Positions 24,557-32,645 of a stretch of DNA of 64,000 bases are shown here, piece after piece (the first letter of the stretch is position 1; the number at the start of each line of letters is the position of its first letter). The notes under the pieces were generated by a model. It made no database searches, was not told where the DNA came from, and saw nothing but the letters and a program-made list of their open reading frames with translations. Location of the stretch: the NCBI RefSeq assembly GCF_005884405.1, contig NZ_VCAO01000003.1, forward strand, positions 1-64,000. Direction: 5' to 3'. A program made the translations under genes and the position numbers. This DNA is from Qipengyuania marisflavi. Its GTDB lineage: Bacteria; Pseudomonadota; Alphaproteobacteria; Sphingomonadales; Sphingomonadaceae.

Positions 24557-26046
24557 CCGCGCAAAGCTCCATCGGGTAGCAGGCCGCTTTCGATCCGCTG
24601 GGCCAGCGCCTCGTCCGCCTCATGCGACAGGTCGACCCCCAGCGGGACGATGCCCGCGCTGGACAGCACGCTGCGCCATGCCTCCAGCCGGGTCGCCATC
24701 CGTTCATCCAGTCCCGCCTGCCCGGCAAAATGCGCGCGGAACGGCGTTTCGTCGAGCAATGCAGCAGTCACACAGCCGGGCGCGTCCTGCGCGATCCGTG
24801 CCGCCAGCTCATCCGCCAGCGCGCCGTGATTCTCCGCCTCGGGCGTGGCCGACAGGGTGAACAGCAGCACATGATAATCATCTTCGGGACTGGGCGGATG
24901 CGCAGTGATCCAGCCCTCCTCTGCCCCATAATCCACCGCCTCGTCAAAGCGGATCTGCGCGCCGTCACCCAGCGCATCGCGCAAAACTGCGGCCAGCCGC
25001 CGCCGGGTCTCTTCGCCCGGATGATAGGCATAGGGGGTAATGCGCGCATTGGCGGGCGGTCCGCCGGCCCCACGCAGCAGACGTCGGATGTAGAAATCCT
25101 CGCGACCCGCCACCGGGAAATGCCGGGCGAGGCGAAACGCCTTGGCACCCTGCCATGCGGCCAGCACCATGCGCGGGATTACCACCAGCGCGACCACTGT
25201 AGCGGTGTACAGATAAATCCACGGCCCGGCATTCACGCCGCCGGTCTGCGGCCCGGTCCAGCGCATCGCCGCCACTCCGGCCACATCGGGGATCGCCACG
25301 CCGGTCGCCATGCTGGCCGGGCCGAGCACGGCAGTCAGCACGGTGTTCACCGCCTCTGGTCCAAGAAATGTGCTTTCCCACCCCGCGCGGTATTCGATCA
25401 CCAGCGCGCGCAGGTAAATCCCGCCGATCAGCCCCAGCGCAAACAGCGCCGCGCCAAGGTGCAGCGTGCGCGCCGCGCGGGCCGAGGCCAGCGGAGCAGA
25501 CAGCTGCGCCCAGCGTTCTTGAAAAGCGCCGATGGCCCGGTGCAGCGGCGTGCCGCGCTCCAAATCGCGATTGCTGCCCAGCCCGGCAGCCCGCGCCGCC
25601 GTGCGCGACAGCCGCGCCGCGCCGCGATCGCCGCTTCCCGTCAGCGCAGTGACCAGCAGCCACAGATAGACCAGCACATTCCACGCAATTGTGCCCAGCA
25701 GCGGCACGGCCAGCAGGTCCAGCCGCTTGCCGGTGCCAAATTCATTGGCGAGAAACCCCGCCACCAGCGCCAGCAAGGGTAGCGCGAGCGACAGCCAGCG
25801 CGGCCAGCGGCTGCGTGCCAGCATGGCAGCGATACCGGGATGGCGGGTGGCGAGCCGGGTGGCGGCAAAGCTGCCACGCAGCGCAATGAAGCGGTCCTGC
25901 GCCTTGCGCCCCGAACCCGCTGCGCCGGCGGAACGGGCATACGCGTCAGCCTGCTCGCGGTCCTCGCGCGTCAGCAATCCGCCCTGCCGGTCTTCGACTT
26001 CGATGGCGCGGACCAGTTCGACCTGGCGCGCTTCGTCTTCGGTCAT
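24553..26046 (-). CDS. DUF2868 membrane protein
   Basis: A 497-residue protein starting MTEDEARQVELVRAIEVED, which resembles the family start, followed by several hydrophobic segments (LSLALPLLALVAGFL near 112, LLGTIAWNVLVYLWLLVTAL near 140, ALFALGLIGGIYLRALVIE near 230 and IYLYTATVVALVVIP near 310). The C-terminal third is soluble and Ala-rich. The start at 26046 is chosen because the longer frame runs into the OsmC gene on the other strand. The pair DUF2868-DUF3482 recurs in proteobacteria. Confidence 0.85.
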   Translation of the reverse strand: MTEDEARQVELVRAIEVEDRQGGLLTREDREQADAYARSAGAAGSGRKAQDRFIALRGSFAATRLATRHPGIAAMLARSRWPRWLSLALPLLALVAGFLANEFGTGKRLDLLAVPLLGTIAWNVLVYLWLLVTALTGSGDRGAARLSRTAARAAGLGSNRDLERGTPLHRAIGAFQERWAQLSAPLASARAARTLHLGAALFALGLIGGIYLRALVIEYRAGWESTFLGPEAVNTVLTAVLGPASMATGVAIPDVAGVAAMRWTGPQTGGVNAGPWIYLYTATVVALVVIPRMVLAAWQGAKAFRLARHFPVAGREDFYIRRLLRGAGGPPANARITPYAYHPGEETRRRLAAVLRDALGDGAQIRFDEAVDYGAEEGWITAHPPSPEDDYHVLLFTLSATPEAENHGALADELAARIAQDAPGCVTAALLDETPFRAHFAGQAGLDERMATRLEAWRSVLSSAGIVPLGVDLSHEADEALAQRIESGLLPDGALRG

Positions 26047-26198
26047 TCGCGCTCCCCTGCCGCAGCTACGGCTCTTATCGCCGAGCCTGCCATCAGAAAC
26101 AATGGGCTGCACCGCCCGGTTCCGGGCTGGCCACGGTTTGCGCCAAGCGGAACTGTTGCCCCTCCCCGCTCGTCTGATTGGCAACAAGGAGATTCCCC

Positions 26199-26630
26199 AT
26201 GACAATCGTCAAGCAAGGCAGCGCATCGTACAAAGGTTTGGGCAAAGAGGGCAAAGGCCACGTCAGCACTGGATCGGGCGCGCTGGACAACCAGCCTTAC
26301 GGTTTCCAGACGCGGTTCGAAGACAAGCCCGGCACCAATCCCGAAGAGCTGATCGCCGCAGCGCATGCCAGCTGCTTCACCATGGCGCTCAGCTTCGCGC
26401 TGGCGAAGGCGGGGCACGAAGATGGCACGCTGAAAACCACTGCCAAGGTCAGTCTGGAAAAAGATGGCGACGGGTTCACAGTGACCCGGTCGGACCTGAC
26501 GCTAACGGGCAAAGTCGCGGGCATCGACAAGGCGGAGTTCAACGAACTGGCGAACGAAGCCAAGGCAAACTGCCCGATTTCCAAATTGCTCAACGCCGAA
26601 ATCGCGCTCGACGCCAGCTTCGACAGCTGA
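26199..26630 (+). CDS. osmC: OsmC/Ohr-family peroxiredoxin
   Basis: A 143-residue thiol peroxidase. It contains the two redox cysteines in HASCFTMALSFALAKAG and NCPISKLL, the arrangement of OsmC family enzymes that reduce organic hydroperoxides, and the family NPEELIAAAHASC segment. AAGGAG lies eight bases before the ATG at 26199. OsmC rather than Ohr is suggested by the KGLGKEGKGHVSTGSG N-terminus. Cytoplasmic. Confidence 0.92.
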   Translation: MTIVKQGSASYKGLGKEGKGHVSTGSGALDNQPYGFQTRFEDKPGTNPEELIAAAHASCFTMALSFALAKAGHEDGTLKTTAKVSLEKDGDGFTVTRSDLTLTGKVAGIDKAEFNELANEAKANCPISKLLNAEIALDASFDS

Positions 26631-26631
26631 G

Positions 26632-27270
26632 TCAGCTAGCCTCAATCTGGGTGGCGGCGGCGCATTTTTCGCTCGCCTCGCCGTCACCGCCGCCCAGGAA
26701 GGTCAGCGCCAGAAAACCGGCGACCACGATGGCGACAAAGCCGATAGTGACCAGCCCGAGATATTTGTCGATGAAGCGCTTGATCGGCGCCCCGAACACG
26801 CGGAACAGCACACCCACGATCATGAAGCTGATCGCGCGGCTGAGCAGGCTGGCGAGGATGAACGGCACCAGCGCCATGCCGATGAATCCCGCGGTGATCG
26901 TCAGCAGCTTGAACGGGATCGGCGTCGCGCCCTTCACGATCAGGATTTCCACGCCATATTCGCGCAGATAGCAGGCGGCCTGCGGAAAGCTTTCGGACAG
27001 CCCCAGCCAGCGCAGCAGATCCTGCCCGACGGTGTCATACAGACCCCAGCCGATCGCATAGCCCAGCAATCCGCCCGCCACCGATGCCACCGTGGCAATC
27101 GCGGCAAAGCGGATCGCCTTCTTGGGCTCGGCCAGACACATCAGCCCCAGCAGCGGATGCGGCGGGACGGGGAAAAAGCTCGCTTCGACAAACGCAAACA
27201 CCGCCAGCCACCACGCAGCGTGCGGATGCGCGGCCTTTTCCAGCGTCCAGTCGTATAGCTTGCGCAGCAT
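26632..27270 (-). CDS. YqaA/DedA-like membrane protein
   Basis: A 212-residue integral membrane protein of the SNARE-associated/VTT (DedA-like, YqaA) family. FAFVEASFFPVPPHPLLGLM carries the F/P-rich re-entrant loop, and KGATPIPFKLLTITAG is the second signature loop with the conserved K-x-x-P-x-P-F-K. Four to five hydrophobic helices are visible. Family members take part in lipid or proton-linked transport. Start at 27270 (MLRKLYDWTLE) fits relatives. Confidence 0.88.
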   Translation of the reverse strand: MLRKLYDWTLEKAAHPHAAWWLAVFAFVEASFFPVPPHPLLGLMCLAEPKKAIRFAAIATVASVAGGLLGYAIGWGLYDTVGQDLLRWLGLSESFPQAACYLREYGVEILIVKGATPIPFKLLTITAGFIGMALVPFILASLLSRAISFMIVGVLFRVFGAPIKRFIDKYLGLVTIGFVAIVVAGFLALTFLGGGDGEASEKCAAATQIEAS

Positions 27271-27375
27271 GAGCGTCCCTTCGCCCCTTTCATCCACACC
27301 GGGGTTTTGCCGCGCTTAGGGCAGCACGGCAGCACAGGCAAGCCACCATCAATTATCCTATATGGTTATTTTCTA

Positions 27376-27404
27376 TTGACATCGTGACGCTGTTTGGTTA
27401 GACA
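27376..27404 (+). promoter_or_regulatory. Candidate sigma-70 promoter before the GTA remnant
   Basis: TTGACA at 27376-27381 and TAGACA at 27399-27404 are separated by 17 bases. The -35 is an exact consensus, rare in this genome region; the -10 matches at four of six positions. A transcript would start near 27411 and run straight into the hairpin at 27437-27478 before reaching the terminase-like gene. Confidence 0.5.
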
Positions 27405-27436
27405 AATGAAACATCGCGATAGTGTGATTCGCCATC

Positions 27437-27480
27437 AAGGGCGGCCCCGACCTCACCAGGTCCACGGGCCGCCCTTTTGC
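27437..27480 (+). terminator. Rho-independent terminator or attenuator upstream of the terminase-like gene
   Basis: AAGGGCGGCCC at 27437-27447 pairs with GGGCCGCCCTT at 27466-27476, followed by TTTTGCG. The 18-base loop contains CCTCACCAGG. It lies in front of, not behind, a plus-strand gene and directly after a strong-looking promoter, so the 65-70-base transcript could be a small RNA or an attenuated leader. Confidence 0.6.
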
Positions 27481-27515
27481 GTTGGCGATCCCGCAATTCA
27501 CAAGGAGATGCTGCA

Positions 27516-28223
27516 ATGACCAAGGACGCGGAACAGGCCGCGCCGGAATGGGCCGCGCGCTTTCTGGCCGCGCTGCGTGCCGGAAGCGGTGTCCGCGCCG
27601 CCGCCCGCGCCGCAGGGGTGACCAGTTCGACCCCCTATCACCGGCGCACCGCCAATGCGGATTTCCGCAAGGCCTGGGATGCAATCAAGCCGGTCGACGA
27701 TCGCCGCAAACGCAAATCCGGCCCCCCGGCGCAGCGCGGCGCAGCGAAGATCGACCGCTTTCTGGAAGAGCTGGCGGCCACCTCCAATGTCGCGGCCGCA
27801 GCGGACACGGCAGATATTGCAACCGCCACGGTCTATCGGCTGCGGCGCGACGATCCCGATTTCGCGCGCCGTTGGTACGCGGCGCTGGCCGAGGGGTATG
27901 ACAATCTGGAAATGGAATTGCTCCAGCATCTGCGCCGCGGGGAAAGCACCGGCGATGCCGCCGCCAAATCCGCAGGCAGCAGCGCCGACCGGGGCAAGTT
28001 CGATATTCCCAATGCGCTGCGCTGTCTGACCGCGCACCGCGACACCGTGGCACGCGAAAAAGGCCGGCGCACCTTGGCAGAGGAGGTTACGACCATCGCC
28101 GCGATCAACACCAAGATCGACGCGATGCGCGCCCGCGCCAGGGAAAGCGAGGCCGCCATCCGCAAGGCGCGCAAATCCGCGGCGGCGGGGAAACCACAGC
28201 GGGACACGCACGGTGACGCATAA
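27516..28223 (+). CDS. Terminase-small-subunit-like protein, first gene of a GTA/prophage remnant
   Basis: A 235-residue basic protein. It has two helix-turn-helix-like repeats: GVRAAARAAGVTSSTPYHRR (about 24-43) and NVAAAADTADIATATVYRLRR (about 88-108), a pattern of small terminase subunits that bind packaging DNA. The C-terminal half is charged and helical. AAGGAG is nine bases before the ATG at 27516. Its stop overlaps the start of the terminase remnant. Assignment to the gp1-like terminase of gene transfer agents is inferred from position and motif. Confidence 0.65.
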   Translation: MTKDAEQAAPEWAARFLAALRAGSGVRAAARAAGVTSSTPYHRRTANADFRKAWDAIKPVDDRRKRKSGPPAQRGAAKIDRFLEELAATSNVAAAADTADIATATVYRLRRDDPDFARRWYAALAEGYDNLEMELLQHLRRGESTGDAAAKSAGSSADRGKFDIPNALRCLTAHRDTVAREKGRRTLAEEVTTIAAINTKIDAMRARARESEAAIRKARKSAAAGKPQRDTHGDA

Positions 28224-28690
28224 CCGGCGTATGCCATCGCGCGGCAGCTGGTTGCGGCGGGCAGGCACCCCGGCGGATGCCGATCGCGAGGAGCTGGCGC
28301 GGCAACTTGCACCGCATGAACTGGCCGCGCTGGGCAGCTATTACTGGGAAGGCTGGGCGCGTGATGCACAATTGCCTCCGCGCGAGGCATGGCGCACCTG
28401 GCTGATCTGCGCCGGGCGCGGTTTCGGCAAGACCCGCGCGGGCGCCGAATGGGTGCGCGATGTGGCGCGCAGCGACGGCAAAGCGCGGATTGCGCTGGTC
28501 GGCGCCAGCCTGTCCGAAGTGCGCAATGTCATGGTGGAGGGCGACAGCGGCGTGCTGGCCGCTGCACCGGGCGCACTGGCCCCGCAATTTGAACCGTCGC
28601 TGCGCAAGCTGACATGGGAAAACGGTGCTGCTGCCTGGCTGTATTCGGCGGGCGAACCCGATAGCCTGCGCGGTCCGCAGCACAGTCACG
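28213..28690 (+). pseudogene. Large terminase subunit, truncated after its N-terminal third
   Basis: The frame from GTG 28213 (or ATG 28231) encodes the ATPase part of a phage/GTA large terminase. WLICAGRGFGKTRAGAEWVRD is the Walker A loop (about residues 63-83) and later SGEPDSLRGPQHSHA is the conserved motif that in intact terminases continues with the W-x-D-E Walker B segment. Here homology stops at 28690. The frame continues only as out-of-frame sequence of the next remnant up to 28776. The nuclease domain is absent, so it cannot package DNA. Confidence 0.85.
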
Positions 28691-29092
28691 CTTGCCGGAC
28701 AGGCGCAGAAGGAATTTTTCGTCAACGAGAGCCTCGCGCGGATCGATATGCTGCTTCACCCGGCGGTCGCTGGTGAAAGCGCAGCCCCGCCCGCATCTCC
28801 CAGTGCGGGCGAATGCTGGCTGGTCGGCGAAACCGCAACTGGCGACTGGGCGGGGCAGGAACATTGTCTGGCGAGCTGGGATGGCACCCAATGGACCTTC
28901 GCCTCGCCAACAACCGCGATGACCGTACGCGAGGTTAGTAGTGGAACACTGATCCGTTACAATGGCGCGTGGCAACGCATTGCGCGCCCTGTAAATCCCT
29001 CCGGTGGGAGTACGGTAGACAACGAGGCGCGTGGCGCAATTGTCACGCTAATTGACCTATTGACTGAGTTCGGGGTTTTTTCCGCCCCATAG
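28688..29092 (+). pseudogene. DUF2793 (GTA tail-region) protein, 5'-truncated
   Basis: From 28688 the frame encodes TLAGQAQKEFFVNESLARID, the near-N-terminal signature of DUF2793 proteins (usually A-L-P-L-L-x-A-G-Q-A-Q-K-E-x-x-x-N-E-A-L). It continues through GECWLVGETATGDWAGQE and WDGTQWTFASP to an apparently complete C-terminus ending in FGVFSAP. No start codon of its own is present. In alphaproteobacterial GTA loci DUF2793 genes lie at the far end of the cluster. Here it is joined to the terminase remnant. Confidence 0.8.
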
Positions 29093-29211
29093 TTGGAACA
29101 AGGTTCGAGGTGGTCCGTTCGCGGTGTTCAGGACGGTGTCCGAATTTCATGGATATCGACAATCGCACGGGAAAAGCGGCATAATTGCAACAGTTCCCGT
29201 ACATTGCCTGC

Positions 29212-29240
29212 TTGCCACCGATTGGCGGAAAAGTTAGATA
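29212..29240 (+). promoter_or_regulatory. Candidate promoter of the OmpA-like gene
   Basis: TTGCCA at 29212-29217 and TAGATA at 29235-29240 with 17 bases between them, 45 bases before the start at 29285. This is a reasonable sigma-70 match in the AT-rich leader of an abundant outer-membrane protein. The surrounding 29093-29284 stretch has no credible gene. Confidence 0.4.
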
Positions 29241-29284
29241 TGCTGTATTCGGTGGTACTAATTCGTAAAAAGGGGAATTAACTA

Positions 29285-30397
29285 ATGCGGAAACTAGTCA
29301 TAGGTATGGCGATGGCCTCTACGGCCCTAGCTTCGCCCGCTCTCGCTCGCGACAACTCATGGTATGTCGGTGGCGAATTCGGTCCGATGCTGGTCGAGGA
29401 TATCGACTTCGATCTCGATCCCGATGGTGTTGCTGACAATCTCGGCGTCTCCACCCACGCAGGCGTAGATGGCGGCGGTTTTGTCGGTTACGATTTCGGC
29501 GCATTCCGCCTCGAAGCCGAAGCCAGCTATCGCACTGCCGATCTCAACGAGATTACTGTTGGTACGACCGGTCTCGCTAATGGCGTCCGTCTGGCACCGG
29601 CCGGTATCTACGGTACCCGTGACAGCGATCTCAGCATCCTTTCGTTCATGCTCAACGGCCTGTTCGACTTCGGTCCCGACGATGGCCTTCAGGGCTATGT
29701 CGGTGGCGGTATCGGTGTTGCCCGCACTTCTTTGGAAGCACGGTTTGGTTCGGCTCCCTCGGTTGACGATTCGGACAGCGGCCTCGCCTGGCAGTTGCTC
29801 GCAGGCGTCAATGCTCCGATCAGTGACAACCTCGATGTTGGTCTGCGCTATCGTTACTTCAACGCTGAAGATGTTGATCTGGTAACGCTTGGCGGTCGTG
29901 ATGCTTCGGACACGATCAGCACACACTCCATCATGGGTACGCTGACATACAACTTCGGCGCTCCTGCTGTGGTCGTTCCGATTGCACCGCCGCCGCCACC
30001 GCCGCCGCCGCCGCCGCCTCCTCCGCCGCCCCCGCCACCAATGGCGTGTGCTTCGGGCCCGTACATTGTCTTCTTCAACTGGGACAAATCGGACATCACT
30101 CCGGAAGCAGCGACGATCCTGGACAACGCGGTATCGGCTTACGCCAACTGCGGTATGGCTTCGGTCATGCTGGCAGGTCACACCGACCGTTCGGGTTCGA
30201 CGGCCTACAACATGGGTCTCGCAGAGCGTCGTAACTCTTCGGTACGCAGCTACCTCAGCGGTCGCGGCATTCCCGATGGGCGTATGAACAGCCAGGCGTT
30301 CGGCGAATCACAGCCGCGCGTTCCGACAGCTGACGGTGTTCGCGAACTTCAGAACCGCCGGGTGGAAATCACCTACGGTCCGGGTTCGGGCATGTAA
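29285..30397 (+). CDS. OmpA-family outer membrane protein with a polyproline linker
   Basis: A 370-residue porin-like protein. A signal peptide (MRKLVIGMAMASTALASPALA) is followed by an 8-stranded beta-barrel part (SWYVGGEFGPML to MGTLTYNFGAP), a linker with about 18 consecutive prolines (around 236-253), and a C-terminal OmpA domain (FFNWDKSDITPEA, LAGHTDRSGSTAYNMGLAERR, QNRRVEITY) that binds peptidoglycan. Codon use is less GC-biased than its neighbours, as in highly expressed genes. AAGGGGAATTAACT precedes the ATG. A strong terminator follows. Confidence 0.93.
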   Translation: MRKLVIGMAMASTALASPALARDNSWYVGGEFGPMLVEDIDFDLDPDGVADNLGVSTHAGVDGGGFVGYDFGAFRLEAEASYRTADLNEITVGTTGLANGVRLAPAGIYGTRDSDLSILSFMLNGLFDFGPDDGLQGYVGGGIGVARTSLEARFGSAPSVDDSDSGLAWQLLAGVNAPISDNLDVGLRYRYFNAEDVDLVTLGGRDASDTISTHSIMGTLTYNFGAPAVVVPIAPPPPPPPPPPPPPPPPPPMACASGPYIVFFNWDKSDITPEAATILDNAVSAYANCGMASVMLAGHTDRSGSTAYNMGLAERRNSSVRSYLSGRGIPDGRMNSQAFGESQPRVPTADGVRELQNRRVEITYGPGSGM

Positions 30398-30424
30398 GCT
30401 TCGCGACATTCGCGATAAAGAACG

Positions 30425-30453
30425 AGGGGCCGGAGCAATCCGGCCCCTTTTTC
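30425..30453 (+). terminator. Rho-independent terminator of the OmpA-like gene
   Basis: GGGGCCGGA at 30426-30434 pairs with TCCGGCCCC at 30439-30447 over a GCAA loop, followed by TTTTT. The nine-pair stem and U-run make it one of the clearest terminators in the window. Confidence 0.9.
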
Positions 30454-30487
30454 GTTGTCAGGACGAGATCACAAACTGGGGAATGGA

Positions 30488-31027
30488 ATGATGAGAACTG
30501 GCATAAGAATTCTGGCCCCGCTGATGGCTCTTGCGGCTGTGCCCGCTTGCACCACGATCTATGATTTGCAGAGCCAGACTGTCGGCACGGCAGTGCTCAG
30601 CTTCGCTGACGGCACGCCAGCCGGTACAGCGCAGCTCTTGGCCAAAGGCGACCAGCTCTCTCTGGCGATCTCCGTGACTGCAGTGGCTCCCGGCCCGCAC
30701 GGCTTTCATCTTCACAGCGTCGGCAGCTGCGTCACGCCAGACTTCAAGAGCGCGGGCGGTCATCTCAACCCCTTCACCAAATCGCACGGTTCATTGTCTG
30801 CAAATGGCGCGCATCTTGGCGATTTGCCCAATCTACAGGTCGGGGCCAGCCAAACAGCCAGCACAGAGGTGGACTTGGCGGGCAATGCCGCAAACCTGCT
30901 CGACAAGATTCTCGACGCGGACGGTACTGCCGTGGTCATCCACGCGGGCGCAGATGATTATCGCACCGATCCCTCCGGCAATGCTGGTGGCCGGATCGCC
31001 TGCGGCGTGCTCAGCCGCGCATCGTAA
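30488..31027 (+). CDS. sodC: Cu/Zn superoxide dismutase, probable lipoprotein
   Basis: A 179-residue periplasmic superoxide dismutase. The signal ends in a lipobox (LAAVPACTT), so it should be lipid-anchored. All metal ligands are seen: GFHLHSVGSC (two His), GGHLNP, KSHG, GAHLGDL with the zinc Asp, and VIHAGADDY. The disulphide cysteines are in VGSC and RIACGVL. It dismutes extracytoplasmic superoxide. Starts at 30488 or 30491 are indistinguishable. It follows the OmpA gene after a terminator and is convergent with the MFS gene. Confidence 0.93.
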   Translation: MMRTGIRILAPLMALAAVPACTTIYDLQSQTVGTAVLSFADGTPAGTAQLLAKGDQLSLAISVTAVAPGPHGFHLHSVGSCVTPDFKSAGGHLNPFTKSHGSLSANGAHLGDLPNLQVGASQTASTEVDLAGNAANLLDKILDADGTAVVIHAGADDYRTDPSGNAGGRIACGVLSRAS

Positions 31028-31030
31028 GCT

Positions 31031-32641
31031 TTAATCGATAATTTCGCCCGCCGCCTTGGCGCGCGACACGACGCTGGTGGCCGCAGCAGGCACCAGCTTC
31101 AGCGCGAACAGCAGCAGGACAAAGCCGACCGGCACCGCGACCAGCGTGGACAACACGCCGGTCGACAGATCATCACCATTCCGCGCAGATACATAGCCTG
31201 CAAGGAACGGCCCAAGGCCCAGCCCGATCAGGGTTGTCGCCAGAAAGAACGTCGCCGTGGCCAGCCCGCGCATCCGCGGCAGGACCAGCGCCTGGCTCGA
31301 TGCCGCCGCTGCGCCCAGCGCCGAAGCACTTGCCATCTGCGCGATGAAGCTGGCGATGTAGAAGGTGACCGTGTCGCTGGTGGTATAGGCCACAAGGATC
31401 GCTGGCACCGGGGCGAGCAGGCCGAACAGAATCACCCAGACCCGGCCTGCCGGTCGCTTGAGCAGCAGATAATCTGCCATGCGGCCTCCAAGGATCACGC
31501 CGATGAAGCCTGCCACCGCACTGGGTGCCCCGAGGAACCAGCCCAAATCCGATTTTGACACGCCCAGCGCCCGCTCGGCATAAGGCGCGCCCCAATATGA
31601 GCTGGCATAGGCCATGAATGCGACGGTCCCGTAACCAAGGATCACGCACAAGAATGCCGGTGACCCCCAGGTCAGGCGGAAGGTGGGCAGATCCCGCTCC
31701 TTCAAGCCCATCGCCCAGCTGAACACCGCGTAATAACCGACCGCGAGGAACAGCCATTGGTCTGACACCACACCGGGCAGGATCGCGTCGCTGGCCGGGG
31801 CAAGCCGCGTCATCAGCATGGCAAGCGCCGTAAACCCAGCCACACCCGCCAGATTGACCAACAGCGCGCCTGCACCTCGCTGTGCAGCACCCAATATCGT
31901 GAACGGCGGGATGACCTGAAAAAGTTCGCGGACAAATCCGCTGAACGGTGCAGGATCCTCAGGTGTCGGGATGCCATCAATAGCGCCGCGGATTGGCTCA
32001 CGCAGGGTTAGCACCCACAGTGCCAGCACCAGTCCGGGAATGCCGACGGATAAGAAAGCCGCCTGCCAGCCGACGATGCCATACAGACCGTCAGGATATG
32101 CGCCGTTCCAATTCTCGACGATCAAGCCGCCAATCAGCAGCGAAATGCCGCCGCCAATATAAAGCCCGGAGGAATAGATCGCGAGTGCGGTGGCGCGCAG
32201 CCGCGCCGGAAACCAGTCCGAAATCAACGAATAGGCTGAGGGGCTGGCAGTCGCCTCGCCCACACCCACGCCGATCCGTGCGACGGTCAGCATTCCTGCA
32301 TTGCGCGCAAAGCCCGACAGGGCCGTCATGGTTGACCACAGCGCCAGCCCGATTGCCATCAGGCGGACACGCTTCCAGCTGTCAGCCAGCCTGCCCAGCG
32401 GAATACCGAACAGCGCGTAAAATACCGCGAATGCAGTGCCATAAAGAAAGCCGAGGAAGTCATCCTCGACGCCAAGGTCGGCCTTGATGTCATTCGCCAG
32501 GATCGACAGGATCTGGCGATCGACAAAGTTCAGGACATAGATGAGGACCAGGACGCCAAGCGCATACCAGCTGTATGCCGGAACCGGATCGTTTTCGCGC
32601 GAGCGTGAAACAGCTGGTTCGGCATCGGTGTGGTCGACCAA
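31031..32641 (-). CDS. MFS transporter (spinster-like)
   Basis: A 536-residue 12-helix major facilitator transporter. LIYVLNFVDRQILSILA (helix 1) and GRLADSWKRVRLMAIG (the loop 2-3 signature) place it in the group related to Spinster/NarK-like MFS common in sphingomonads. ARIGVGVGEATASPSAYSLISDWF is also family-typical. The start is TTG at 32641, only 4 bases after the queC stop, with GGAG seven bases before it, so it is translated together with queC. Substrate unknown. Confidence 0.88.
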   Translation of the reverse strand: MVDHTDAEPAVSRSRENDPVPAYSWYALGVLVLIYVLNFVDRQILSILANDIKADLGVEDDFLGFLYGTAFAVFYALFGIPLGRLADSWKRVRLMAIGLALWSTMTALSGFARNAGMLTVARIGVGVGEATASPSAYSLISDWFPARLRATALAIYSSGLYIGGGISLLIGGLIVENWNGAYPDGLYGIVGWQAAFLSVGIPGLVLALWVLTLREPIRGAIDGIPTPEDPAPFSGFVRELFQVIPPFTILGAAQRGAGALLVNLAGVAGFTALAMLMTRLAPASDAILPGVVSDQWLFLAVGYYAVFSWAMGLKERDLPTFRLTWGSPAFLCVILGYGTVAFMAYASSYWGAPYAERALGVSKSDLGWFLGAPSAVAGFIGVILGGRMADYLLLKRPAGRVWVILFGLLAPVPAILVAYTTSDTVTFYIASFIAQMASASALGAAAASSQALVLPRMRGLATATFFLATTLIGLGLGPFLAGYVSARNGDDLSTGVLSTLVAVPVGFVLLLFALKLVPAAATSVVSRAKAAGEIID

Positions 32642-32645
32642 ATCT

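Noticed and set aside
28625-28776. The continuation of the terminase frame beyond 28690 as a real C-terminus
   Set aside because: After 28690 it reads the DUF2793 sequence out of frame, so these residues are not terminase.
29093-29281. 62-codon open frame between the DUF2793 remnant and the OmpA gene
   Set aside because: No ribosome site and no family likeness; the segment carries the OmpA promoter region.
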